Translations under genes and position numbers: made by a program
Notes under the pieces: model-generated
What the model was told of the DNA's origin: nothing
Databases searched by the model: none
What the model saw: only the letters and a program-made list of their open reading frames with translations
Source of the DNA: an uncultured Acidobacteriaceae bacterium
GTDB lineage: Bacteria > Acidobacteriota > Terriglobia > Terriglobales > Acidobacteriaceae
Direction: 5' to 3'
Assembly: GCA_937879855.1 (NCBI GenBank)
Contig: CALFMO010000063.1
Span: 1-64,000, forward strand
Length of the DNA: 64,000 nt
Shown: positions 27,510 through 35,967 of the stretch, piece after piece
Position numbering within the stretch: the stretch's first letter is position 1
How the letters are laid out: each line of letters begins with the position of its first letter

Positions 27510-28709
27510 ATGATTAATAAGACAGAGTTACCCATGCCAACACTGCTGGCACGCCACTACTCGCGTAATGAATTGGAGGCACGGTTTGGCGACCTCTCGC
27601 AGGTCGCCGGAGTAACTATGGTAACTCTTTCAGATGGCGCGGCGCGCGGCGTGCGGGCTATAGTGTTCCGAACCGGGTCAGGGCTCGAGTTCTGGGTGTT
27701 GGTGGACCGGGCGTTCGACATTGCGAAATGCCAGTTTCGTGGGGTCGAGATTGGTTGGCAGTCCCCGGTAGGGGTGCGCGCGCCTTGGTTCCACGAAGTA
27801 AACGACGAGGCGGGCGCCAGTTTCTTGAGATCTTTTTCTGGCTTTCTGGTCACATGCGGGCTCGACCACGCCGGAGCAGCCTATCGAGATTCCGCGAATC
27901 GCTACTTTGCCCCCGACAGAACCAGCATCGATCAGCCAATGCACGGCCGAATCGCGTCCACGCCTGGCCAGTTGGTTGCCTATGGGCATGAGTGGCGCGC
28001 GGATCGCTGCGTTTTGTTTTGCGAAGGCGTGGTGAAACAGGCGGCGGTATTCGGTGAGCACCTGGTACTAACGCGCCGCTACGAAACTGAGGTGGGCGCG
28101 TCTTCTTTTGTTGTTCGCGATGTGGTACGCAACCATAGTTTCTCCGTTACACCGCATATGCTCCTCTATCACATTAACCTTGGCTTTCCTTTGCTCGACG
28201 AAGGTGCGGAATTCGTAGCTCCGACACGGGGCATACGATGGGCGTTTCGTGACGCAAGGCCCGAGGGCATCGGCTACCGTTTTCAACAGGGACCGCGTGA
28301 CGAATGCGTTGAGCAAGTGCATGTTCACCACCCAGTTGAAGACGTGGATGGACAGGTTCGCGCGGCGCTAATTAACAGGAATCTGGGAGAAGGAGCTCTC
28401 GGCCTCTCCGTGGAATTCAACCGAAAGCAACTGCCCTACCTGCTCCAATGGCAGAACTTTCAGGCGGGCTCCTATTGCGTCGCGATCGAGCCGAGCACGT
28501 TTCACCCCCTCGGCCGCCCGCACGCGGAAGCTCACGGAGAACTCGCATGGCTGAAACACGGCGACGAGCGCGTCTACGACCTGCGCTTCTCTGTACTCAG
28601 CGGCTCGAGCGAAATATCGAGATTTGAAAATGCCGTGCGCAAGGTAGTTCCTGACATTCCAGATCCCTTTGCAGAACCGGATGAAGGATTTGGCATGGCT
28701 ACTAGGTAA
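27510..28709 (+). CDS. DUF4432 aldose-1-epimerase-like protein, 399 aa
   Basis: The protein has the galactose-mutarotase-like fold as seen in DUF4432: GVRAIVFRTGSGLEFWVLVD, DIAKCQFRGVEIGWQSPVG, SFSGFLVTCGLDHAG, MHGRIASTPGQLVAYG, and MLLYHINLGFPLLDEGAEF. Family members bind the ring form of a sugar and may interconvert anomers or handle sugar acids. The His in HGRI and the LDHAG segment are conserved landmarks. The start is ATG 27510 or ATG 27534 (MPTLLARHYSRN); neither has a good ribosome site. The context just after the GH94-like gene suggests it acts on the released product. No signal peptide is seen, so it is probably cytoplasmic. Confidence 0.8.
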   Translation: MINKTELPMPTLLARHYSRNELEARFGDLSQVAGVTMVTLSDGAARGVRAIVFRTGSGLEFWVLVDRAFDIAKCQFRGVEIGWQSPVGVRAPWFHEVNDEAGASFLRSFSGFLVTCGLDHAGAAYRDSANRYFAPDRTSIDQPMHGRIASTPGQLVAYGHEWRADRCVLFCEGVVKQAAVFGEHLVLTRRYETEVGASSFVVRDVVRNHSFSVTPHMLLYHINLGFPLLDEGAEFVAPTRGIRWAFRDARPEGIGYRFQQGPRDECVEQVHVHHPVEDVDGQVRAALINRNLGEGALGLSVEFNRKQLPYLLQWQNFQAGSYCVAIEPSTFHPLGRPHAEAHGELAWLKHGDERVYDLRFSVLSGSSEISRFENAVRKVVPDIPDPFAEPDEGFGMATR

Positions 28710-28852
28710 TGGAACGCGATTCCAGATTTTGGGAACGGGTTTTTCAGCGCGGGCCTCTCAACGAATCGCGCTGACGTCACGGGTCGCACCGCCGCGGCGG
28801 TTGGATGTTGGCCACGAAGTCAGGCTTGCGCTGAATTTTGCGAAATCGAGGT

Positions 28853-29971
28853 ATGAAAGTGAAAAGACGAGAGTTTTTGACCCAGGCGTGTTTGATCACT
28901 GCCGGTCAACTGATGGCGGGGGGGGCGCGGCTCGCGCAGGCGATCTTGAAGCGCGCTGCGAATAGGCCTTCTTCGTCAGGTGTGGAAACGAAATGCAGGT
29001 CATTAGAAATTCGCCTCATGGGTGCGAAGAGCCCCGTGCTGGATCGGGCGGTCGAAATCCTCGGCGCCAGAATCTATGAGCGCTGCGGGGTGAAGCCTGA
29101 ATTCGGGGGCACAGCTGAGTGCAATGTTGAACTCGCGGTTCAGCCAGGAATCGGTAGGGAAGGCTTTCTCATCGAAGATGCGGCCCGGCGTTCAGTGCGT
29201 ATCATCGGCAACGACAGCCGGGGGCTTCTCTATGGAGTCGGGAAGTTCTTGCGAAGTAACAATTACCATGATGGTTTCTTCACGCTGGGGAATTGGACAG
29301 GAACCTCACTGCCTGACAAACCATTGCGGGGAGTTTGTACTGTCCCCCATTTTTTCAATTTCTATCACGTAGCGCCGATTGAGCAGATGCAGCATTACAT
29401 GGAAGACCTTGCCTTATGGGGGTTTAACCTGATCGTCTTTGGTTTTGATATCCACAAGTTTGAGAGCATCCAGGATCCGGCGGCCCAGGCGATGCTCAGG
29501 CGCATGAATGCGATTGGGAGGATCGCAAAGAGCCTAGGCCTGGATGTCGGCATGGAAATCGCGGTGAACGACGGGTACGCGAACAGTCCGGAGGCGATGC
29601 GCGCCGACTGGACCGCCGGCCACGATGGGTACATCCATGAGCTTGCGGCTCACTATCATCTGGAACTCTGCCCCAATAAGCCGGGCGCCAAAGAGATGTT
29701 GTTGCAATGGCGGCGGGAAACGCTCCAGGCGTTCAAGGATGTGGGGCTCGATTATGTTATTCCCTGGCCCTACGACAATGGCGGCTGCACCAATTCACAG
29801 TGTAAGCCTTGGGGAGCGAATGGATTTCTGACTCTCTCGCAGCCGATCGCAGAAATGGCCCGGAGTACGATTCCGGGATGCAGGGTCATCCTGTCGACTT
29901 GGCTCTTTGACTACTTTACGTCGGGCGAATATGTGGGGCTAGAGGAGAGGTTCGGCCTGTGGGCGGCATGA
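28853..29971 (+). pseudogene. Secreted glycosidase (GH20/GH67-like), 3' half lost
   Basis: From ATG 28853 a Tat-like signal (KVKRREFLTQACLITAG) is followed by a small alpha/beta domain (RLMGAKSPVLDRAVEILGAR, then RSVRIIGNDSRGLLYGVGKF) like the N-terminal domain of GH67 or GH20b proteins. The start of a TIM barrel follows (YMEDLALWGFNLIVFGFDIH, VGMEIAVNDGYANSP, VIPWPYDNGGCTNSQCKPWG, VILSTWLFDYFTSGEY). The frame then ends abruptly at 29971 where the barrel should continue. The next bases read as an MFS transporter fragment in another frame, so a deletion has joined two genes. The remaining 372 aa would not form a complete barrel. The substrate is unknown. Confidence 0.7.
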
Positions 29972-30072
29972 TCTCGCCCGTTTTGACTCCGGTGCTGGCG
30001 GCATACGTGGGATGGAAAAACGCACTGTACGTAGCCGCGGCTTGGCACTTGTGGGCGCGACATTATGGTTAG
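29957..30072 (+). pseudogene. MFS transporter fragment fused to the truncated glycosidase
   Basis: In a frame different from the glycosidase the sequence reads GGMISPVLTPVLAAYVGWKN, then ALYVAAAWHLWARHYG and stop. This matches a helix pair from the C-terminal half of anion:cation symporter-type MFS proteins; the intact transporter at 51682-52941 has GIGGIIAPILTPWVASHFGW in the equivalent place. About 36 codons remain. It is the right-hand side of a deletion junction whose left side is the truncated glycosidase, so the locus once held a second transporter gene of this kind. Confidence 0.6.
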
Positions 30073-30138
30073 GTATTTCGCCGAGCTTGTCAGATGATCC
30101 CTGCATGCAGGAATTCGAGCGATCTTCTGACATCTTGC

Positions 30139-31425
30139 ATGTCCACTATGACAATTAGCGAACACATTCCACTTTCACGGATGCAGTTTCTGGAGAGAAC
30201 AGGCCCGAGCGTTCAGGGGTTGAGCAACCTTGATTTGGAGATTCACAACTCCCTCTCTTCTCTGAATATTCCGCCTGAAAAGCTTCTTGGGCGGAAGATT
30301 GCAATTACCGTGGGGAGCCGCGGCATCGCCAGTCTGTTCGAGGTTACTCGTGCGACTTGTGAGTGGTTGAGAAAACAGGGAGCCGTGCCGTTCGCTTTTC
30401 CGGCCATGGGAAGCCACGGAGGCGCGACCGCCGAAGGTCAGCGTGAAGTGCTCGAAGGATATGGAATTACACGCGACTCTATCGGCGCGCAAATCTGCTC
30501 TTCCATGGAAACGGTGTCGCTCGGTTCGACCTCGGAGGGTTTCGGGGTCTTCATGGACCGCAATGCGTTTGATGCCGATGCAATTTTGGTGATGAATCGA
30601 GTCAAGCCGCATACCGATTTCTCCGGGGCCGTCGAAAGCGGGCTTCTGAAGATGATGGCAATCGGCATGGGCAAAGCTACTGGCGCACGTGAAGCGCATC
30701 TGTGGTTTCGGAAATACGGTTTTGAACCCGTAATTCGTTCCATGTCCGAAAAAGTGCTGGCAAGCGGCAAGATCCTTTGCGGACTGGCGCTCATTGAAAA
30801 CGAAGTTCATCAGATTGCAGACGTTCGCGCCAGCCTGCCAGGCGAGATTGCGGCCCAGGAACAAGCTGCACTTACAATTGCACGCGCCTTGGTTCCCCGC
30901 ATTCCTTTCCGGAAAATTGATCTTCTGATTGTGGACGAGATCGGAAAAAATATCAGCGGCGCCAGCATGGACACCAAGATTATTGGCCGGGGTCTAGACC
31001 CAGCACAAATGCCTCCCGAAGGTCCGCAGGTTCGAATCATTTACGCACGAGACCTTACGCCAGTATCGGAAGGAAACGCGACCGGCGTGGGACTTGCCGA
31101 TGTGATTCACGAGCGGTTGTACCGGCAGATTGACCACGAAAAAACCGCCATCAATCTTCGAACTTCTCTCAACCTTCCGGTCTCCCGAACTCCGATACAT
31201 TTGACCTCCGATCGAGATGCGCTGGATTTCGCTTTTGGCTGCCTGGGCAGCCCAGCGCCGAACGAGCAGCGCACGGTATGGATTCGCAATACGCTAAGTT
31301 TGGCACGTATCGGCGTCTCAGAGCTGCTCGCGCGCGAAAGCGCAGATCTCAAGGGCTGGCGCATGACTCCGGACGCGCTGGACCTGAAGTTCGATGCAAA
31401 CGGGAATGTTGACTCCCCGCTGTGA
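30139..31425 (+). CDS. LarA-like (DUF2088) nickel-pincer-type isomerase family protein
   Basis: The roughly 428-aa product has the two-domain layout of lactate-racemase-like proteins: ITVGSRGIASLFEVTRATCE, FPAMGSHGGATAEGQREVLE with the SHG segment, then NRVKPHTDFSGAVESGLLKM and a C-terminal domain (IDLLIVDEIGKNISGASMDT). Known LarA relatives use a nickel-pincer nucleotide cofactor and racemise or epimerise 2-hydroxy acids, including sugar acids. Cofactor synthesis genes (larB, larC, larE) are not in the window. I chose ATG 30139 (MSTMTISEHIPL); 30094 and 30148 are alternatives. It lies 68 bp before the class II aldolase gene, which suggests a shared sugar-acid role. Confidence 0.75.
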   Translation: MSTMTISEHIPLSRMQFLERTGPSVQGLSNLDLEIHNSLSSLNIPPEKLLGRKIAITVGSRGIASLFEVTRATCEWLRKQGAVPFAFPAMGSHGGATAEGQREVLEGYGITRDSIGAQICSSMETVSLGSTSEGFGVFMDRNAFDADAILVMNRVKPHTDFSGAVESGLLKMMAIGMGKATGAREAHLWFRKYGFEPVIRSMSEKVLASGKILCGLALIENEVHQIADVRASLPGEIAAQEQAALTIARALVPRIPFRKIDLLIVDEIGKNISGASMDTKIIGRGLDPAQMPPEGPQVRIIYARDLTPVSEGNATGVGLADVIHERLYRQIDHEKTAINLRTSLNLPVSRTPIHLTSDRDALDFAFGCLGSPAPNEQRTVWIRNTLSLARIGVSELLARESADLKGWRMTPDALDLKFDANGNVDSPL

Positions 31426-31493
31426 GGCGGGCTGATTTCTCGCGGTCCTGCGGGAGATCGTGAATCGGTATGAAGAAAGACACGGAGGGAACA

Positions 31494-32222
31494 ATGCGGG
31501 AGGACTTTCGAGCGGCACGAGTAGATTTAGCCGCCGTGCTGCGGTGGTCTAGCCGTTTGGGCTATCAACAAGGAGTCTGCAACCATTTCAGTTTTGTTCT
31601 GCCGGGCGAAAACAATATGTTCCTGGTAAATCCCGAGGGATTTTTTTGGTCGGAGCTGACTTCCAGCAGCCTGCTGTTATGTGATCTGGATGGCAATATA
31701 ATCGAGGGATCCGGCAGAGTGGAGCAGACGGCATTCTGTTTGCACGCTCCCATCCATCGGCATAATAAGAACGCAAGGGCTGTGCTACACAGCCACACTC
31801 CGTACACGACAGCGCTTTGTCTGATCGAGGGTGGGAAGGTCGACCCGGTAAACATAACTGGCTTCCAATTCTCCGGCAAAATCGCATACGACGACAATTG
31901 TCAGGGCGGGGCCCTCGCGACTAGCGAAGGCGATCGGGAAGCGGAGATTCTGGGCGACAACAACATCTTGATGATGCGCAATCATGGTCCGATTGTTGTG
32001 GGCCCCACCATTGCCGCCGCTTTTGATCGTCTTTATTATTTAGAGGAGGTCTGTAAGCGTCAGATTCTGGCAATGTCGACGGAGAAGCGACTACAGCAGG
32101 TTCCTTCGCCCGTGGTTGCGCAGCTTTCTGAGGATATTTCTTTGTACGATGCTTACGCGCAAAAGCATCTTGCCGCCATCAAGCGGGTCCTGGACCGCGA
32201 AGAGCCTGAATACTCTCAGTAA
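31494..32222 (+). CDS. Class II aldolase/adducin family protein
   Basis: ATG 31494 has GGAGGG a few bases upstream, which I prefer over ATG 31470. The 242-aa protein has the family landmarks: an N-terminal helix (LAAVLRWSSRLGYQQGVCNH), FLVNPEGFFWSELTSSSL, zinc-ligand region HSHTPYTTAL, and the MRNHGPIVVGPTIAAAFDRL helix with the third His. Relatives cleave phosphorylated or free sugars and sugar acids (fuculose, rhamnulose, ribulose or 3-oxo-tetronate derivatives). It is probably cytoplasmic and metal-dependent. It follows the LarA-like gene and probably shares its transcript. A hairpin (32228-32242) comes just after the stop. Confidence 0.85.
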   Translation: MREDFRAARVDLAAVLRWSSRLGYQQGVCNHFSFVLPGENNMFLVNPEGFFWSELTSSSLLLCDLDGNIIEGSGRVEQTAFCLHAPIHRHNKNARAVLHSHTPYTTALCLIEGGKVDPVNITGFQFSGKIAYDDNCQGGALATSEGDREAEILGDNNILMMRNHGPIVVGPTIAAAFDRLYYLEEVCKRQILAMSTEKRLQQVPSPVVAQLSEDISLYDAYAQKHLAAIKRVLDREEPEYSQ

Positions 32223-32227
32223 ATCGA

Positions 32228-32242
32228 GCAGCCTGCGGCTGC
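32228..32242 (+). terminator. Possible short hairpin after the aldolase gene
   Basis: GCAGCC and GGCTGC form a 6-bp GC-rich stem with a three-base loop, five bases after the aldolase stop. No T-run follows, so intrinsic termination is uncertain. Confidence 0.25.
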
Positions 32243-32341
32243 AAGAAGGCGCAGATTGTTCGAGTTTGTGGTGAGTCACCGAATACGGGTGGCTTTCCAC
32301 TGAGCTGCGGCTTGCGCTCTAGACTAGCGAGTTCGGCCGGG

Positions 32342-33315
32342 CTAGTCCTCAATACTGAACGTGAACAGGGAACTCCCCGAGGCGATCGTGATCTGTTGCT
32401 TACCGTTGCTGAGGTAAGTTACCGGACCGGCCGCTATTATGCCGCCCCAAACTGGCGCGCCATAACTCGGCGCCTGTTTCGGAGTCGAGCGCGAAGAATT
32501 GTCCCTCGTTCGTTCCCCCAAATACAACGTTACCGGCGGTCGAGAGAGAGTTGTACGTTGTTGTTTTCTTTAGCGAACCGAGGTAGGCGGTCAGGTCGTC
32601 GAGCTCGACGCGAGGAAGATTGGAAAAGGCAGGCAAGGGAGAGTCTTTTGACACCTCTAACTCGCGCAGATTCTTCTTGAGAAACGACCGCAAATTCTCC
32701 CGATGGTCCATGATCTGAATTTAGTAAGTATCCTCGTTGAGCCTTACCCCGGAAATTTGTTGGCCGGTAATGTCGACCATCCGTACGGCTCGATAGGCAG
32801 TAATCGATTTAGCGTTCGGGTCGACCATGGCGGTGCGTAGATACGCTGGCGATCGAATGGAGCCGATATCGCTCAACTCGGGTCCTATCCGGCCGCCTTC
32901 TCCGCCTACGATGTGGCAATTCGAGCATCCGATCTGACGAAACAGCTTCGCGCCCGACGATGCATTACCAGGGATGGAGACGCCGCCAGAGGGGCGGCTT
33001 AACGACTTCACGAATGCCACTAACTGCCAAATCTGGTTGGGGGGAATATGAACCCGGCATTTGCGTCCCGGGGATTCCATCGAGGATGGTGTGGAATAGA
33101 GCTTGATCGCCGGCGCCGTGGCGGAAAACGCCCCGTGTTAAATCGGGCCCGCGGCCGCCTTCGCCGTTGAGTCCGTGGCATTCCGCACAATGCGAGCGGA
33201 ATATCTTAGCTCCGAATCTGGCAGCCTCTGGCGAGGATCTCTGCGACTGGTGGGGCTGCGCACCGAGGCAACTCATACACCAAAGGCAAACCACCAATCT
33301 AAATACAAGTTTCAT
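32342..33315 (-). pseudogene. Decayed c-type cytochrome fused to the end of a PQQ-type dehydrogenase
   Basis: A signal peptide (MKLVFRLVVCLWCMSCLGAQ) and a first haem site (HCAECHGLNGEGG) are read from ATG 33315. Near 33039-33044 a run of six C (minus strand) shifts the frame; with five the protein continues as PPNQIWQLVAFVKSLSRP and a second haem site (CSNCHIVGGEGG), then GPELSDIGSIRS. An in-frame TAA follows NEDTY at about 32721, with sensible protein after it (QIMDHRENLRSFLKKNLREL, LTAYLGSLKK). The frame then runs into a PQQ-domain C-terminus (GGTNEGQFFALDSETGAELW) and, after another shift, IIAAGPVTYLSNGKQQITIA. At least three lesions show that this periplasmic alcohol or sugar oxidation unit is dead. 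Confidence 0.72.
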
Positions 33316-33364
33316 TCCGATGTCGACCCCATTTTTGGACGTCCAACAGACGGACACAGCTGTA

Positions 33365-34228
33365 TTACGTAGAGCTTTTCATTGCATGCTTGTCGGAAGA
33401 AAGCTCTTGTAACTGGTAAAGGGAGGCAATCGTGGCAGGATATTTCGGAATTGGTATCGCGTGGCTTGAGAACCGGGCAACACTCGCTGGTTCTCCTCTT
33501 ACAAGTCTGGCGTGCAACTCGTTGATGACGGTCATCTCACCAAAGTAAATAGGGAAAGCGTCAGCAGCATGATAGCTGAGGATCAGCGTGCGGCGGGGAT
33601 GCTTTGAAGAATTTGTCGTCGAGGAGTGGGGCGTCATGCCGTGCATAAAAATCGCCGTGCCGGCGTTGCCCTCGATCGGAATCGCCCGTGATTCGTCAAC
33701 CGGTTCAGTGATCTTGCCGAGGAATACTTGATCTCGCGAATGATCGATCAGCGGGCGCGTATGCCACTCTGGGATTACCTGCAGACATCCATTCGACGAG
33801 TCCGCGTCGTCAAGATACACGAGGACAGCCAGCGAATCAGTGTTGGTGAGGGGATAGTAGGAAATATCCTGATGCCATTCAACCATTGATCCGATCGCCG
33901 CAGGTTTCATATTGATCTTGCTGTAGTGGAAAACGAGGTTGTGCCCTATCAGCTGCTCAACCCGGTCGAGCACTTTCTCGGAATTTGAAAAATCCCGGAA
34001 TCGCGAATAATACGTGCAAGGTTCGTAGATCCGGCGGACCAGCACCCCATTGAGCGCCTGGAGGGGCTCCATTTCGAGCCTTGCTCTGTCGTGATTTTCC
34101 AGGGTGCTGCCCCGACAAATGACCTCAATATCTCGCAGAAACTCGGAAACCTCGAGCTGGCTTAGCAAACCAGGGGCGCTTGTCCACCCTTCCTTCTTGT
34201 ATTGTTCCATCTGATGATGTTCGAGCAT
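33365..34228 (-). CDS. Phytanoyl-CoA dioxygenase (PhyH) family protein
   Basis: This is a 2-oxoglutarate/Fe(II)-type dioxygenase of about 287 aa from ATG 34228 (MLEHHQMEQYKKEGW), which has AGGAAG upstream; the frame is open to 34345. The iron triad is visible as WHQD (His-x-Asp) and the distal His in HGMTPHSS, with HPRRTLILSYH supplying the 2-oxoglutarate arginine. The fold start EQYKKEGWTSAPGLLS and VLVYLDDADSSNGCLQVIPE are typical. The substrate is unknown; family members hydroxylate small molecules. It is divergent from the permease gene, and the space between them holds an operator-like palindrome (34338-34354). Confidence 0.85.
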   Translation of the reverse strand: MLEHHQMEQYKKEGWTSAPGLLSQLEVSEFLRDIEVICRGSTLENHDRARLEMEPLQALNGVLVRRIYEPCTYYSRFRDFSNSEKVLDRVEQLIGHNLVFHYSKINMKPAAIGSMVEWHQDISYYPLTNTDSLAVLVYLDDADSSNGCLQVIPEWHTRPLIDHSRDQVFLGKITEPVDESRAIPIEGNAGTAIFMHGMTPHSSTTNSSKHPRRTLILSYHAADAFPIYFGEMTVINELHARLVRGEPASVARFSSHAIPIPKYPATIASLYQLQELSSDKHAMKSST

Positions 34229-34329
34229 CTCGATCTTCCTGTCTGCCCTTTGCTTTCCCGACAAGTTAGTGTTTGTCGGGACCGGCAGCATCTGGGCTTG
34301 ACGAACCAGAGTCTTGCCGCGACCCGTAC

Positions 34330-34354
34330 ATAATAGATGAAACATAATGTTTCA
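34330..34354 (-). promoter_or_regulatory. Operator TGAAAC-N5-GTTTCA with likely -10 box, between PhyH and permease genes
   Basis: TGAAACATAATGTTTCA (34338-34354) is a perfect inverted repeat around three bases. On the minus strand a TATTAT -10 box (34330-34335 on plus as ATAATA) follows directly, so the palindrome would cover the spacer of the PhyH promoter, a repressor position. The ATAAT centre and following ACAAA also occur in the TonB-receptor operator. No clear plus-strand promoter for the permease is seen. Confidence 0.55.
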
Positions 34355-34476
34355 CAAACAATAAAAATCGGATATCGTGAAGCAGCGAGGAACGCTTTGT
34401 TTGGCTCAATTACCGGGCGAAGCCCCCGTGAGTGAACGGGCAAATAATTGAAGAGAGAAAGGGACCGTAATTCATC

Positions 34477-35952
34477 ATGCGCACAAAGGACAATGCCGGC
34501 AAGGCCACCCGGCTAAAGAGTGGACAGATCAGTCCTCTGGGTCTTGCCGCCTTAGCAATTGGCATTCTGTCGCCTGCTCTCGGTCTCTTTGCATTATGGG
34601 GCCCGATGCAGGCAGCGGGCGGGCCGATCTCTCCCCTGGTTTTTCTCGGTGCAGCCGCCCTCGCCTTGCCCACGGCGATCTCTTACGCGGTGTTGAATCA
34701 GGAAGCTCCCTCTGCGGGCGCGGCTTCCACTTGGTTGTGGCGGGCAGTGTCGCCGGCGGTTGGCTACCTCATTGGGCTCACAATGACCACTTATTTTGTA
34801 CTTGCCGCATTGGCACAGCCTCTATTATTCGGTCTGTTCTTTCGCGATCTACTGGTTTTCTTCGGACTGCCGGACTTTGGACTGGTGGCTCTGATTCTAG
34901 CGATTCCCGTAATCAGTTTGCCCGTGATGTGGGCTGCTTATCGCGGAGCCGAAGCCTCCACACGAGTGGCGGTGACGCTGATGATCATTGAATCAGCCGT
35001 GGTCATCGCCTTATCGGCAACGATTCTGTACGTGAAGAGCGGCGTGCCAGGCGGTGTTAATGCGACACCCTTCAATCCGCTCGCGGCCACCCATGGATTT
35101 CAAGGCTTTTGGACCGCCATGCTGCTCGGAATTCTTGCCTACTGTGGTTTTGACGTGGTTTCCACCGCCGCCGAGGAAACGAATGCGCCCCGCGAACATC
35201 TGCCCAAAGCGATTCTTCTGACCATTGTTGGCATCACGATTTTCTGGGCTCTGAACGCGTGGGTTTTCACTTTGGCGATACCCCACGAGAAAGTCGTCGA
35301 GTATTCCTCGCAGGGTCTGACCGCTGTCACACCAATGGCCCGTGAGTTTTGGGGGAAAGGCAGCCTGCTCATCATCTTGACGGCCTTTACCGGACTCTTT
35401 GCGGTGTACATCAGTTGTGTGCTGGGAGCCTCGCGCATCATTTTCGCATTGGCCCGCCACGGATTGTTGCCACGCGCCCTCTCGGAGCTGGACGGTTCGG
35501 GGCGTGTGCCCACGAATGCGGTCCACGCCGTGTTCGGCCTGGTGATGCTCGGAGACGTCGCCGCGATACTCATTCTGCGTAACGGCCTTGCCGCTTTCAC
35601 CTGGTGGGCGAACGCAATGGTGTTTTTTGCCACACTCACCTTTGCCGCAGTCAATATCGCAAACATCTTCTACTTCCGTCGGATCGTCCGGGAACGATTC
35701 AGGCCGTGGCCCAATTTAGTTGTTCCAGTATTTGGGGCGATCTCTACGTTTTATGTTATGTATGAAACATTCTTCGTGGCGTTATGGAACGCTGACTTTC
35801 GAACCGGACGCAGTGTGGTGATCTTCAGCGTTCTTCTGTTTCTTCTTTTCATACTGATCGTTGGCGGGATGGCGATGAAATCGCCGCTTCGTCTGCAAGG
35901 CGAAGCTCCAATTGAAGCGGATTCCACACGGACCGCTTCGGTCATTACCTGA
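34477..35952 (+). CDS. APC-superfamily permease, 491 aa
   Basis: Twelve hydrophobic helices are evident, starting with GLAALAIGILSPALGLFALW and ending with VVIFSVLLFLLFILIVGGMA. The first helix motif (SPALGLFALWGPMQAAGGP) and the LGILAYCGFDVVSTAAEETN segment are typical of amino-acid/polyamine/organocation permeases of the inner membrane. The substrate is not readable from sequence. Given its place among sugar-acid genes it may import an organic acid, amine or amino sugar. It is divergent from the PhyH-family gene with an operator-like palindrome between them, and converges on the GH39-like gene with 15 bp between stops. Confidence 0.85.
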   Translation: MRTKDNAGKATRLKSGQISPLGLAALAIGILSPALGLFALWGPMQAAGGPISPLVFLGAAALALPTAISYAVLNQEAPSAGAASTWLWRAVSPAVGYLIGLTMTTYFVLAALAQPLLFGLFFRDLLVFFGLPDFGLVALILAIPVISLPVMWAAYRGAEASTRVAVTLMIIESAVVIALSATILYVKSGVPGGVNATPFNPLAATHGFQGFWTAMLLGILAYCGFDVVSTAAEETNAPREHLPKAILLTIVGITIFWALNAWVFTLAIPHEKVVEYSSQGLTAVTPMAREFWGKGSLLIILTAFTGLFAVYISCVLGASRIIFALARHGLLPRALSELDGSGRVPTNAVHAVFGLVMLGDVAAILILRNGLAAFTWWANAMVFFATLTFAAVNIANIFYFRRIVRERFRPWPNLVVPVFGAISTFYVMYETFFVALWNADFRTGRSVVIFSVLLFLLFILIVGGMAMKSPLRLQGEAPIEADSTRTASVIT

Positions 35953-35967
35953 AAACGGTTAACCTTG

